Of a stretch of DNA of 64,000 nt, positions 1-10,439 are shown piece after piece. The DNA is from Allacma fusca (Eukaryota; Arthropoda; Collembola; Symphypleona; Sminthuridae). The stretch spans positions 27,218,001-27,282,000 of the forward strand of contig OX359246.1 of the NCBI GenBank assembly GCA_947179485.1, given 5' to 3'. Within the stretch, counting starts at the first letter, position 1; each line of letters starts with the position of its first letter. The translations under genes were made by a program, and so were the position numbers. Under the pieces are notes generated by a model. The model worked only from the letters and a program-made list of their open reading frames with translations. It had not been told where the DNA came from and made no database searches.

Positions 1-340
1 AGATGAACGATGAGAATGCACAAAATCGTTTCTTTCAATAGTCCAGACGGTGTCAATGCAATTTAGACTTTAAACGATGCACTTCAAAACCAAGTTCAAA
101 ACCAATTTCAAATTCAAATTTGCATTTAGGGCAATCCGGATTCGAAATTGATTTGGTTTTCAAATTATAAAATCATATTTGATTTGAAGTTCATCCGAAT
201 TTCAAAACCAATTTCAAATTTCAAACACAACTGAATTTGATTCGCTAAACCAATTTATTATAAAATGGACATTTGTATTTGGTTTGATTTGAATTTGAAA
301 TTGAATTTTCAAATATAATTTGGATTTGGTCGCAACACTG
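1..340. mobile_element. Right end of a hAT-like non-autonomous element (candidate)
   Basis: The stretch is built of degenerate CAAATTCAAATTT-like words on both strands and stops abruptly at GCAACACTG (332-340). Read inward from the other strand this end is CAGTGTTGCG, the type of terminus used by hAT elements. The left end is not visible and is probably outside the window, so no target duplication can be tested. No transposase frame is present. The family assignment is inference and gains support from the clear hAT element at 32543-33037, which has a similar subterminal word structure. Confidence 0.35.
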
Positions 341-3300
341 GGCGGGAGCAGACGCCTCCCTACGCGAAGCCTCAAATTATCGCGTAGTGTTGATTTTTAA
401 ATAATTAATTTGGGTGAATGAGCACGGATTACATATTTTCCAGCAATATCTCCTTTATGGGCAAGTTGAGAGAACAGATTTGGCACCCAACCCAAAGGGG
501 CATCTCCCTGAAGAATTGGTGTATTAAAACATAATCCTTATTACAAGCATCATGCCGTTATTTACTTGTGACATTCGTAAGATTTTACTGTCCTACAAAG
601 TCCTCGTTTCTTGCTTCTGAGTGAGAATAGATACATACAATCGTGAATAGAGTTTGCTTTCTTTATACATATTACTACACGCGTGTATGAGCTCTACAAC
701 TATACGTTAGCATTTTATAGAGTAGTTCGTAGAAACATATGGGCGCATCTGAGGAAGAATGTCCTGAGAGCGTCTAGAGCAGTGCTGCGCACAAGTTCAA
801 GTCCTGTTCAAGTCGGTCACGCTCAAGTAAAAGAAATACTGACACTTGATTTTTTGCGTGTGCTTTTTGTTTCGAAATTTACTTTCAACCCTGCTTCACG
901 CTGTGTACTACGTACAAATTAAATATCATTTACTCTTGTTCATAAGCCCAAGCTATTTTGGATATTTTGTGGTGAAATAATTCAAGGAGTAAACCAGAAT
1001 TTTACCCTCATTCCTATTAAAATCACAAAATAATGGGTAAACTGGATTTATCTGGCTATTAATAATTATTAACATCTCTGGCAAAATGAGTAACACATCC
1101 CAAGGAAATGACTTCAAAAGGGCCGCATCTCTAAATACCAGTGATTGGAGTCAAGATCACATGTGCTTAAAAAAACGCTTCAAAAAATATTGACAACAAA
1201 CGAGAGAGTATTTAATTATGCTTTGTTAAATTACTTATTATGAGCGCAGCACACTGCTCTGCAGGAACCCGCGAAGGGGCAACCTTTAACCAGTATACTT
1301 AAAAATATTCCTTACGTAATGACAGTGGCAGTGGCTTTATACGTTAGGGATGATTACGCTATTACTTCATCTCACAATCAGAAATTATAATAAGTGGGCT
1401 GGACAGAATAAGGAACGCAATTTTATAATTTCACATGATATGCCCAAATGCTACAGAATGTATTCATTCATCCATCTTGTATCTGCAATAATTTTTGCTA
1501 AAAATGAAGGTGACTTAGAGTTCAGCTCGCTTACCTAATGTCAAAATGATAATAATAATTATTATTGTATAAATAACGTTTAGCTAAAATGATGTTTACT
1601 CTCCAGTTATGCAATTTACGGACACGGACTGCCCAATATGTGTACATAGCAAATGAATGCATAAAACCAAAATCTCAAAGGACCGTAGGTTAAAAGGGGT
1701 TTTATTACTTTGTTCATCCAATTATCCACTGTAGGTAGAAGCAAGACCTTTTGTATGGCAAATCTAAACGTATAAATAAATACATGTGTCAGAGCCCATT
1801 ATGATGAACTTGTGTAGGTAAATGGGTTTTCTGGTACTAAATTTACTTACAACTTACATCATTCTTTCGAATTATTAAAATCCAACCTTTGTCTATTGCA
1901 TTCCAAGTGTGGCGTGTGTAGTTCCGTGAAAAGTTATTGTTCACTCAAGGTCAATGGATTTCCGGCTGTGGGAACTATTTCCTATTCACATGTGCCACAG
2001 CCACACGGGAGACTTTGCGGATATCCTATACGCAAATATAAAGTCTATGGATAGAGCGTATATTGAGCTCGTGCATAAATTTCGCGTGATAAGCTTTTTA
2101 ATATGTACCTCGAATCATTGTTTAATGACTAGGTGCAATGGTTGTGTAACAATTTCCAAGGCTTCGGTTAAGAAGAAAATCTCCCGTGCGGAAAAGCTTG
2201 TAAACGGGAAAGTAAATATTTGCAAAAGTTTGAAAAAGCAAAGTGAGAAAACATTTATATTTTTGCATTTCTATACAAATTATTACTTTCCAAAGGTCAA
2301 TTTTTGCCTCTTAGCAGACTGTACCAGGATCAGCCGGTTAGTATGTACAAATACAATGTAATACAAAATATAATGTACAGGTTCATTCAAAAGGATTTCC
2401 CCTCCCCATTACTCACATGAATTTTTTGGTTCAAAAAGTTTGTAGAAAATTTTTCTTAGGGTTTTCAAAAATGTGTTACATTGAGATTGAAATATAAGAT
2501 AATTGTCAAAAACTTGGAACTAGAATATACTAATGTTCCAATGTGAATCATTTATTCCCGCCCAAAATTATTTTTAAAAATAAATCGATCAAAAATATGG
2601 AGGAATTCAGCCTCAGATGGGGAAAGGGAAGAATTATTTCTGATTTAGTCATATTATCACGGAGAAATGACAAATGTTTTGCGAAGCGCTACTTTTGTAG
2701 CAAGTAACATTGGGATTAATTCCCATCTTAAATAATAAACCCATAGACATTTTTGACCCAGGAGCAAAAAGGCTCGCACAATGGAAACATTTTAAAAAAT
2801 TGGTCGGTTGTTAAAAATTTTCCTGTTTAAAACTGAAAATAATGAGGGTCCTATTAAATTTGCATTTTTATAACGACCAGAGCTGGAAGAATAAAATGAT
2901 GCTCTCATCAGCGCAAGATTTTGCTAACAATAAATTGCTTCTTGCAGTTAAATTTCCTACAAGCGAGTGTCCAAATTTGTTACAAACGTATTTTGGACTG
3001 GAATCTCATTTGGGTAATCTCCCTGACCAGAGATTAGCGTTGAGCCGCTCTGTACTCTCTGCAATGCTTGTACTTATAGTAACAGAAATAATTGTACATT
3101 TACATATATGTATCTACATATGCACGTATAGACACAAAAAGAACCTGTCAAATGTGTCCTGTACATTCCAAGATATTGCATCAAAAACAGTGTGGGAATG
3201 AATTATTCCAGAACAAAGCGTTTTTCTTACGAGAGACCCAAACATATAAGAATATTTTTCCCGAATGGGGCACAAATATTTGAACATATTCTGGCTCGCC

Positions 3301-4190
3301 GCAATTTTTTCCACTTAAAACAGGAGAGTCCAATTTTTCTCTTTTTGAACTCTTTGCATATACGATACATATTATTGCTATACATTGCATATAGGAATTT
3401 TTCTTTCCGCAAATACCAGGAGCACTTCCCTCAAGTTTTTCTTTGACATTTCGAGGCCATTCTTAAAGATTTCTTATTATTTCAGGTGTCTGGATTCGTA
3501 TATTACAACTCTAGGAATTGATTTGCAGTCGCATTGTCCTGTAAATCTCCAAAGGAGGGTACGCATATATTTAACTGTGTGAAGTATTCGCTCCCTGCTA
3601 CTTATCAGGCTCCATGTCAGTAAATAGTCCAGTTCCCAAAACACTCGAGAGATCTATGTCAATAATAGATTTAGATATTTCATAATAGTACCCGCTTCCA
3701 AGATAACAAAAATCATTCCATCCAGTCTTATTGTACTTCGGCATCAAAATAACAAGTACAAATAAAACATTCTACGCATTGTCTGCCGTGTCACATACAT
3801 TGTGAGTTGGTCATCGTCATCATTGACCATTACGAGGCTCAAGTTACGAGGGATTTTTTATTGTTATTTCCCATAAGGTACAGAACCACACAATAAGTTA
3901 TTGCGTGCTGGAATCAAGACACGAATTGTACGACATTAGAATCACCTCAGAATATCCAGTAACTTTCCATTTAGCTCATTATAATTTAGTACTATGTACC
4001 CAGTACTTAAATCTGTACCTGGAGATCAAAGTGTTTGTTGATTCATCCTTTTCCTTTTGCCTGACGTAATTTTTAGGAGGGAGTCGTTCCGAGAAAAAAA
4101 TTATAGCTGCCGTGTACTGTATAGCCAATAAAAAACGGAAGGAATGCCCTTGTGTGGAAGCAAGAACACGGTGATAGAAAGCCAGCAGGT
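341..4190. other. Intergenic, no supported gene
   Basis: Several open frames of 60-135 codons occur (for example 1954-2361 and 2842-3201 on +), but none shows a recognisable domain or a convincing splice pattern. I treat them as chance frames in AT-rich DNA. No RNA gene was recognised. Confidence 0.5.
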
Positions 4191-4194
4191 TGAG

Positions 4195-4201
4195 TATAAA
4201 A
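4195..4201 (+). promoter_or_regulatory. TATA box of the glutathione peroxidase gene
   Basis: TATAAAA lies 56 bases before the start codon at 4257. A TCAG initiator-like word at 4230-4233 is about 36 bases downstream, slightly further than the usual 25-31, so the exact start site is uncertain. Confidence 0.45.
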
Positions 4202-4256
4202 TGGTAAGTGCCAGTTGCACTTAATTTAGTCAGCTGTATATTTTGTCACGGGAAAT

Positions 4257-5549
4257 ATGGGCTCTGTTGGGCGGCGGTGTGATGCCGCATCTTCTTCTTT
4301 ATTATTCAAAACATTAAAATCGAGTCTGCCTCTGGTTCTGGTTTTTCAATGCTTGGCCTCACAGGCGGCGAGTAATGGGTTGACGAATCCCGACTGGAAA
4401 AAGGCGAATTCAACCTATGACTTCAATTACATAAATATTGATGGGGCGGTGGAATCCATGGAAAAATACAGGCAAGATATCCTTTGATTTATTTTAATTA
4501 ATAATTATTATTAATTTCGAATTGGATGTTTCGTTTTCTTGGAAAATTTTTGTTAAATTATTGCAACAAAAGTCTGTAAGTTCGTAATAATGCTTTGGCT
4601 GCTTATTTCACATTTACCACCCAGAAATTTATCAACCAAATATCTACCATCTAATTATCACTGAGCAGAGTCACCTATTGGCGTATAAATGTACCATGTG
4701 GCATTTGCGTCAATGGAGATTTACAGGGTGACCATGTTCATTTATTTGTTCGCCAGGTCCCCAAATAATGGAATGGAAAAAAATATTTGATTGCCCCAGT
4801 TTGTAGCAAAAGTTCTAGATTTCCTCAAATTTACCTCATTAAAAGATCTGAGGTTCAAAAAAGTGACGCGAAATAGGTTTTTTTAAATAACAACTGCATT
4901 TTTATTTTTATTCTTACTTAATATTTGTTCAAATATGTTTTGATGCTCATTGAACACAAAACTAAGGCGGCGTAGGAATTCAGCAATAATAATAAATTGT
5001 ATTCATGTTTTAGGGGGCACGTTCTAATTGTGGTGAATGTGGCATCCTTCTGAGGAAAGACCCCCGTCAACTACCAACAGTTGACGGAGCTTCATAGAAA
5101 ATATGGAGCTACTGAGGGTCTTTCTATTTTGGGATTTCCATGTAATCAATTTGCAAATCAGGAGCCAGGGACTGAAGCAGAGATAAAGGAGTTCATCAAG
5201 AAGTATAATGTGGAATTTGACATGGCGAGTAAAATCAACGTTAATGGAGACAATGCTCACCCTTTGTGGAAGTACATGAAGAGCAAGCAGGGCGGACTCC
5301 TGGCATCCTTCATAAAGTGGAATTTTACAAAATTCATAATTGATAAGGAAGGACGGGTGGTGAAGCGATTTGGGCCTCATGAAGATCCACTTGTAAGTTA
5401 CATTTTTGAAACTAACAATAGTCATTGAAATATTTTTGGATTTGAGTACATACTGTACTGAGTGTAGACCCCTGAAAAAAAATTTAATTTTCACATTATA
5501 TCGTTCACAGAATATGGAACCGGATCTTCAGAAATTATTCAAGAAGTAG
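4257..5549 (+). CDS. Selenocysteine glutathione peroxidase, GPX4/PHGPx type, three exons
   Basis: Exons 4257-4471, 5014-5392 and 5511-5549 encode 210 residues when the in-frame TGA at 5051-5053 is read as selenocysteine (residue 85, context NVASFUGKTPVNY). GPX4-type enzymes reduce lipid and hydrogen peroxides with glutathione or thioredoxin. The catalytic tetrad is visible: Sec85, Gln121 in [12 protein letters not shown], and Trp174-Asn175 in WNFTKF. The short loop before FPCNQ fits the monomeric GPX4 branch. Residues 1-40 form a hydrophobic leader (core [11 protein letters not shown]), so the product is probably secreted or organellar. Intron 1 (4472-5013) starts with GC (TACAG/GCAAGA) and ends in TTTTAG; splicing there completes Arg72 and restores the family sequence. 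Intron 2 is GTAAGT...CACAG. The ATG at 4257 is the first in frame after a TATA box. An automatic caller would probably start after the TGA and lose the active site. Confidence 0.9.
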
Positions 5550-5828
5550 AAAATAGAAGGATAGATAAAGATTGCTTTAAAAGTCAAGGTCTTTGAATAT
5601 GTTTATTATTAAGTAGCCCTTAAATATCCATTATAATCTTGTTATAAATTTCTCAGCGAAGAATTATTATTGCATAATAATTACAATACGTATAATAACG
5701 TTTCTACGGAATTTTTTTAATATTCATTTCCAACGTAATCCCTTTCCTGAGCAATAAGATTTTACTGTAGTCCGAACTGAGCCTCGTTTTTCACAATAAA
5801 ATATCTCCATATAAGTTTTATCAGTTTA

Positions 5829-5891
5829 AAAAGCCTATGACGTTGCATTTGTAAACTTTTTTAAGTCAGATGTCACTGATTTCTTGCTTTT
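5829..5891 (+). promoter_or_regulatory. SECIS element (form II) in the peroxidase 3' UTR
   Basis: The core quartet is ATGA (5837-5840) opposite TGAT (5877-5880). Between them GTTGCATTTG (5842-5851) pairs with CAGATGTCAC (5867-5876) with one mismatch and wobbles. The conserved AA follows 12 bases after ATGA, and beyond it ACTT/AAGT closes a TTTT loop, the extra mini-stem of form II. Helix I is AAAAGC (5829-5834) with GCTTTT (5886-5891). The element lies about 290 bases after the stop codon, where eukaryotic SECIS elements recruit SBP2 and EFsec to recode UGA. Confidence 0.85.
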
Positions 5892-7019
5892 AGGAAATGA
5901 TAAACTTAAAGAGCAATTTATTTTTAAATTGGGTTCAGTGGAGTCCAGTTTTATTATAAATTATGTAATGTAATGTAATGTTGATTAGTAATATGAATTA
6001 CTTTAACTTCTGCTGTTAAGCTCGTATTTGTTATATTTTATGCGTTAAATTTCATTTAATGCGAACAACTTGTAGACTGATTGGAGACATGACATTTATT
6101 AAATTATCATTAATGAAATTATAGCACCAACGGGATGTGTGGAGATATTTACCAGCGCAGTTACAATAAAGATAAAATGTCAAGTGATTTTTGACTTCGA
6201 ATGTGAAATAATGTTGTACTTGCCTTGCTGATAAAAAGTATTGTGACATTGTATACCATTACCGTAATTAATATTTGTCATCGTGCAAATAACGATTGAT
6301 CATCAGCATATTGTTTATTCCAAGTACTCCAACATTCTTACCTTAAATGTTAGTTATTGGATGACGGCTCATCGACTCAAGCATGATGCAAGAAATTCAT
6401 CCAGGAAAAATGATGAAGTTTTCTTGGAATGGTAATTATCAAATAATGTTAAACGTTTTAGAGATGAATTGTACAGGGAAAATGGTATGGTATTTAAGAA
6501 TTTCACCGGCCGTAAATTTTAGTGTGACTTGCCATTAAATGAACGCAGTAAAAGGAAAGGACAAAATTACAAGGAAAGGTAGCTCATCGAGCTAAAAATA
6601 AGAATAACGACACGCTATAAAGAATTATTGTATAATATTGCTACCAGGCTGTTTTTTTCAATTACAAAGTACGCATGAAAAATTTATCGGAGCTTATTTC
6701 GTACTTATTATTAATTACCTTAAAACTTTTCCAATGTAACTAAGATTTCCCCTTCGCATTCTCTTTACTACCTCGCACTTGAGTTTTTTTGCAACATTAC
6801 CAGAAGATGATATTCCCATTTAAAGATGGGCACATGAAAAAAAAAGAAGCCCTGCCGAACAGTTGACAGTGAGACAAACGAACATCATGTTTTTCACGTT
6901 GATGCGTTTTGCATGTTTTTCATTGCTTGTGTTTTGTGTATAATCCACTTTTGGTTGCTTTGACATCTGTCTAATAATGCTAATTATAACATTTAATGCA
7001 CAAGCTAAACTAATAAAAG
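5892..7019. other. Peroxidase 3' flank and intergenic
   Basis: AATAAA at 6165-6170 is the first polyadenylation-like signal after the SECIS; another at 5795-5800 lies before it and would cut the SECIS off if used. No further gene is seen. Confidence 0.4.
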
Positions 7020-7119
7020 GCAAGGGATTAATAATGCTACTTCAAATCTGAACTGTATTAAAACAATATTTTGCTAAAGACAAATCTGTTAGCTAAAACC
7101 AATGTTGCATCATTCCGTG

Positions 7120-7380
7120 TTACTTATACCTCTTAAAACAGGAATAGCTGCAAGATGTTTGTAAAACTGCTCCATTTTGGTAATAATTTTCAGGGTCACA
7201 CTCAAAAACAGCAGGGATGCATTGATTATTGTCACATGGGGATTCATCGTTTCTGCAGGCTTGTTGGGACCTAAATAAGGTAGGCGACATGCGGATCAAC
7301 ACCCCAGGAACCGTCATCCAACGCATTGTCTGAATATATATGACAGTAGAAATGATTCTTATCGCATGATGAAATTTCTA
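7120..7380 (-). pseudogene. Degraded tandem copy of LDLa modules 6-7 of the neighbouring protease gene
   Basis: On the minus strand this segment reads as a module beginning SSCDKNHFYC in one frame, meets a stop, then a module ACRNDESPCDNNQCIP in another frame. It matches 8234-8590 along its length, and the similarity continues into flanking DNA at about 7020 versus 8140. Compared with that copy it has lost roughly 80 bases between the two modules. A donor-like AG/GTATAAGT follows the second module at the same place as in the other copy. The two halves cannot be read in one frame, so I call it a decayed duplicate; use as an alternative 3' exon cannot be excluded. Confidence 0.5.
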
Positions 7381-8233
7381 CAAGCTTTCAAAATAACCCA
7401 GTCTGGAAATAGAGTGAAAGCGAATGATTTAATTGTCATTCGATAACAAATAGAATGTGTACGTGACTGCATAATTTTGCAAAAATACATAAAATATTTA
7501 GAGATACAAAGCATTTTATGTTTTCAATATCAGATAAATACAAGACGACAGATAATAATCCAGTACTTATAAATATTGGGGGATGACAAATACGTCGGAT
7601 GTTTCTTCCTGGGAAAAAAGGGAGGGACAATATTCCACCCAGTAGTTCCATCTAGTTATTTAACATACTAACAAATCGGAAACAATTTTGAAGATCAACC
7701 AGGTCAAGATGGGTCATTGACTCTGTGCAAAATATATATTAATTTCGTTTAGAATTGCTCATTTTTATTATACATGATAATTCGTTTTAAAAATTCACAT
7801 CTTGAAGCTGTCTCAAAGTCTAAAATGTAACCTTTTCGCCCTGAACGTTAACTTAATAATTTGTTCAATGTCCCATTAGTAAGTGACCTTCTCTTCATTT
7901 CACCAGTTTTGATATAAATTGATTGGCAATAGCGTTGTAATAAAAAAAGAAAAATAATTTCAAAAAATGTTTACAGCGATTATGGCACTTGTTTACAGCC
8001 GAATCATTATTAGAATCATGTGATAATTCCAATTTCACGATACATTATATTAAAAATAATGAAGAATGTAATAATTACACGAACATTTTAAACGCAACGA
8101 CATTGTCGCATCATAACGACAAACTATACCCTTAAGGCAAGTTAATAATGTTATTTCAAATCTAAATAAAATCAGTTTACAAATTTGGACCCATTTCTAA
8201 GGAAAAACACGTAACAAACATTTTGTGTTACAT

Positions 8234-8533
8234 TCACCTCCTAGAACTGGAGTAAGTGCACGATTCGTGTTCGTCCGATTCATCTTGGCAATCGAATTCA
8301 CCGTCGCACTCGTAGTTACCAGAGATGCATTGATTAATATTGCATTTGAATTGATCTTCTCGACAGACATTTTGGGGGCTGCATGGATTATTGAGGATCG
8401 TAATCATCGTATTCGATATTTCTTTGAATAACATTGTCCATATTGCCAGGAGTAAAATCTGTTTCGACATTCTGATCAGCACTCCGGGAGTCACCATCGC
8501 TTCCACAATGATAACCATGAGGTAAACATTGGC
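8234..8533 (-). pseudogene. Frame-disrupted 3' continuation of the LDLa array (modules 6-7)
   Basis: Immediately after the TGA at 8534-8536 the minus strand still encodes LDLa-like sequence. One frame gives LCDILSQCLPHGYHC and about 35 acidic residues. The original frame then resumes with CREDQFKCNINQC and DCQDESDEHESC. A one-base loss in module 6 explains the first switch: the homologous copy near 7.35 kb keeps CDKNHFYC open at this point. A second compensating shift lies near 8390-8400. A donor-like AG/GTGAAT follows at about 8236. The cause may be a true frameshift in the gene or an error in the assembly. Confidence 0.5.
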
Positions 8534-10432
8534 TCAATATATCGCAGAGGAATGATCCTCATCACAGGAAGAGTCTCCAAGCTCATTGTCAGTGGATCTG
8601 ATATCGCACCCATCCTCGTCCGTGGTATCTCCGTAAGCGCAGTCATAATTCCCGTTGCATCGAAGCGTGCCCGAAATACAAAATCCGGATTTCTTACAAA
8701 ATAAATCTCCAGCATTGCAGGAAGCAGAGCCTACAGCAGTATCTTGTGTACTGTCAACAGCTCTTTCATCCACGTAGTCGGGACAATCTTCCTCATCGGA
8801 ATAATCCCCGTCCTCACAGTCATACTGTCCATTGCATCGATTCCCCATCGGAATGCATAAATTTGAGTAAGCGCACTGGAAAGAATTCACATCGCTGTCA
8901 CAGTACGTTGAATCTTCTCCTTCTGTGATATCAACAGATCTTCGGACATCCTGGCCTGCGTCACATCCAGCCTCGTCTTCTCCAAGATCACAGTCCATAT
9001 TCCCATCGCATCGAAGTGTGTTTGCGATGCAAAGATTTGATTGTTCACAATTAAAGTCTCCATCATGGCAGGGACCGAAACCATCAGCCGTTTTTAAAAT
9101 CCCATCATCGTCCATTCGTCCATGAGTGTTGTCGGGACAAATTTGATCGTAAGAGTAGTGCTCACTGGGAAAGCATTGATTGGAGGACGCACAATAAAAA
9201 TCATTTCCCCGACAGGGATTTTCCTGGGCTTCCATTCTCCCTTCATTGTCACACCCAACTTCGTCCAATGAAATATCGGGACACTCCACGCTCCCATCAC
9301 AAAGATACATTTTGTGGATACACTGGTTCGAGCTGCTGCAATAAAATTCCTCATCGTCACATCGGGAATAACTTTCAGAAGAAATGTCGTCTCCGGATCT
9401 CCCAACAGACGATGAGGACGATGCAGGATTCGTTGAGACTTTCTGATGAATTGTTGGATCAAAGTTGATGGCACAGCAGCCTGAATATGGACAGAGGAAT
9501 CGAGGACTGAAAAACATAAATATTTCAATATTAGACATAAACTATGAGACATTACGAATTTGTTCATTCGCAAAGTAATGTAACGATTAAGTAGAATTTT
9601 TACACCCCTTTTAGATGTTCGCAAGTTTTTGCAGTGATATAGTTTTTATAAACTCCGAGTTGGTCCCATGTTGATATCTTATAGATTTTATAGTGCACTA
9701 AAATTTTTCCTTACTTATATTTTTCAATTTTGTCCTTAATCCATCCTGAGAATTTAGCAACATCGGTGAAGACGCCAGGGTATGGTCCACAACCATCCCT
9801 CCATGAAACTATCCCGCACACATAATGCCTCCCATCCAGCCCCTTACATGTAAGGGGACCTCCTGAATCCATTTTACAAGGACCCTCGCCAGATTTGCCC
9901 AGGGCACACAACATGTGATCCGCAAGGACTCGGTTGATGGGTTTATATAACTCACGGCATCGATGCAGGCTCATAAGATCAAGTACAGCCCACTTAAGGG
10001 CATCACTGAATTTCCCTTTTTCAGAAGTTCTGCCCCATCCGCTTACTTGCGCTGTGTCTGTTAAGATCAAATTTTTTTAAGGTATAATTATATTCAGGGC
10101 ATTTCTTTAAATGTTCCATAAACTTATTTTTTCATGTATTTGTATCAACCCGGACTTACCTTCAAAACGTGTTTGATTAGTTGGAACATAAGTCATGTAT
10201 GTATAAGCGTTAAAGGTCAGCTCTTTCTCGAGAAGTAAAAGGGCAATATCATTTTGGGGTAAATTTTCGTCATAGTGATATTGTTCGTGAATTACTACGG
10301 TTTTTACACGTGATGTTTGCACGTATTTATCATCGTGACTTATAAGTTGTCTCCCACTTTGTACCTCTATTTGGCCAGGGTTACGTGCGATTGGTCCCTG
10401 GACGCAGTGGGCAGATTTGAGGGTTTGAGCTC
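8534..10432 (-). CDS. Secreted-type serine protease (S1 family) with C-terminal LDLa array, 5' incomplete
   Basis: Three exons on the minus strand: about 10432-10160, 10057-9715 and 9506-8534. The first two give the S1 domain from just before the catalytic His (SAHCV, codon 10407-10409), through Asp (NDIALLLL), to Ser (CKMDSGGPL, codon 9864-9866). The third, joined in phase (AA/T gives Asn), carries five LDL-receptor class A modules and the start of a sixth, for example CDGNMDCDLGEDEAGC. LDLa modules bind calcium and ligands outside the cell. The residue before the catalytic Asp-Ser is Met instead of the oxyanion-hole Gly193, position 189 is Gly and 216 is Arg, so specificity is not trypsin-like and activity may be low. 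The activation site and N-terminal barrel (IVGG, CGGS) were not found up to about 12.4 kb, so either distant exons or truncation is possible. The exon start near 10432 is approximate. Confidence 0.75.
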
Positions 10433-10439
10433 TCAGTTC

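Noticed and set aside
1954-2361. 135-codon + frame
   Set aside because: No domain, signal peptide or splice context, and length is within chance for the region.
5024-5494. 156-codon minus-strand frame over the peroxidase
   Set aside because: Antisense shadow of the conserved peroxidase exon 2.
9094-9624. 176-codon minus-strand frame overlapping the LDLa exon
   Set aside because: It is a shadow of the real LDLa frame, with no Cys spacing of its own.
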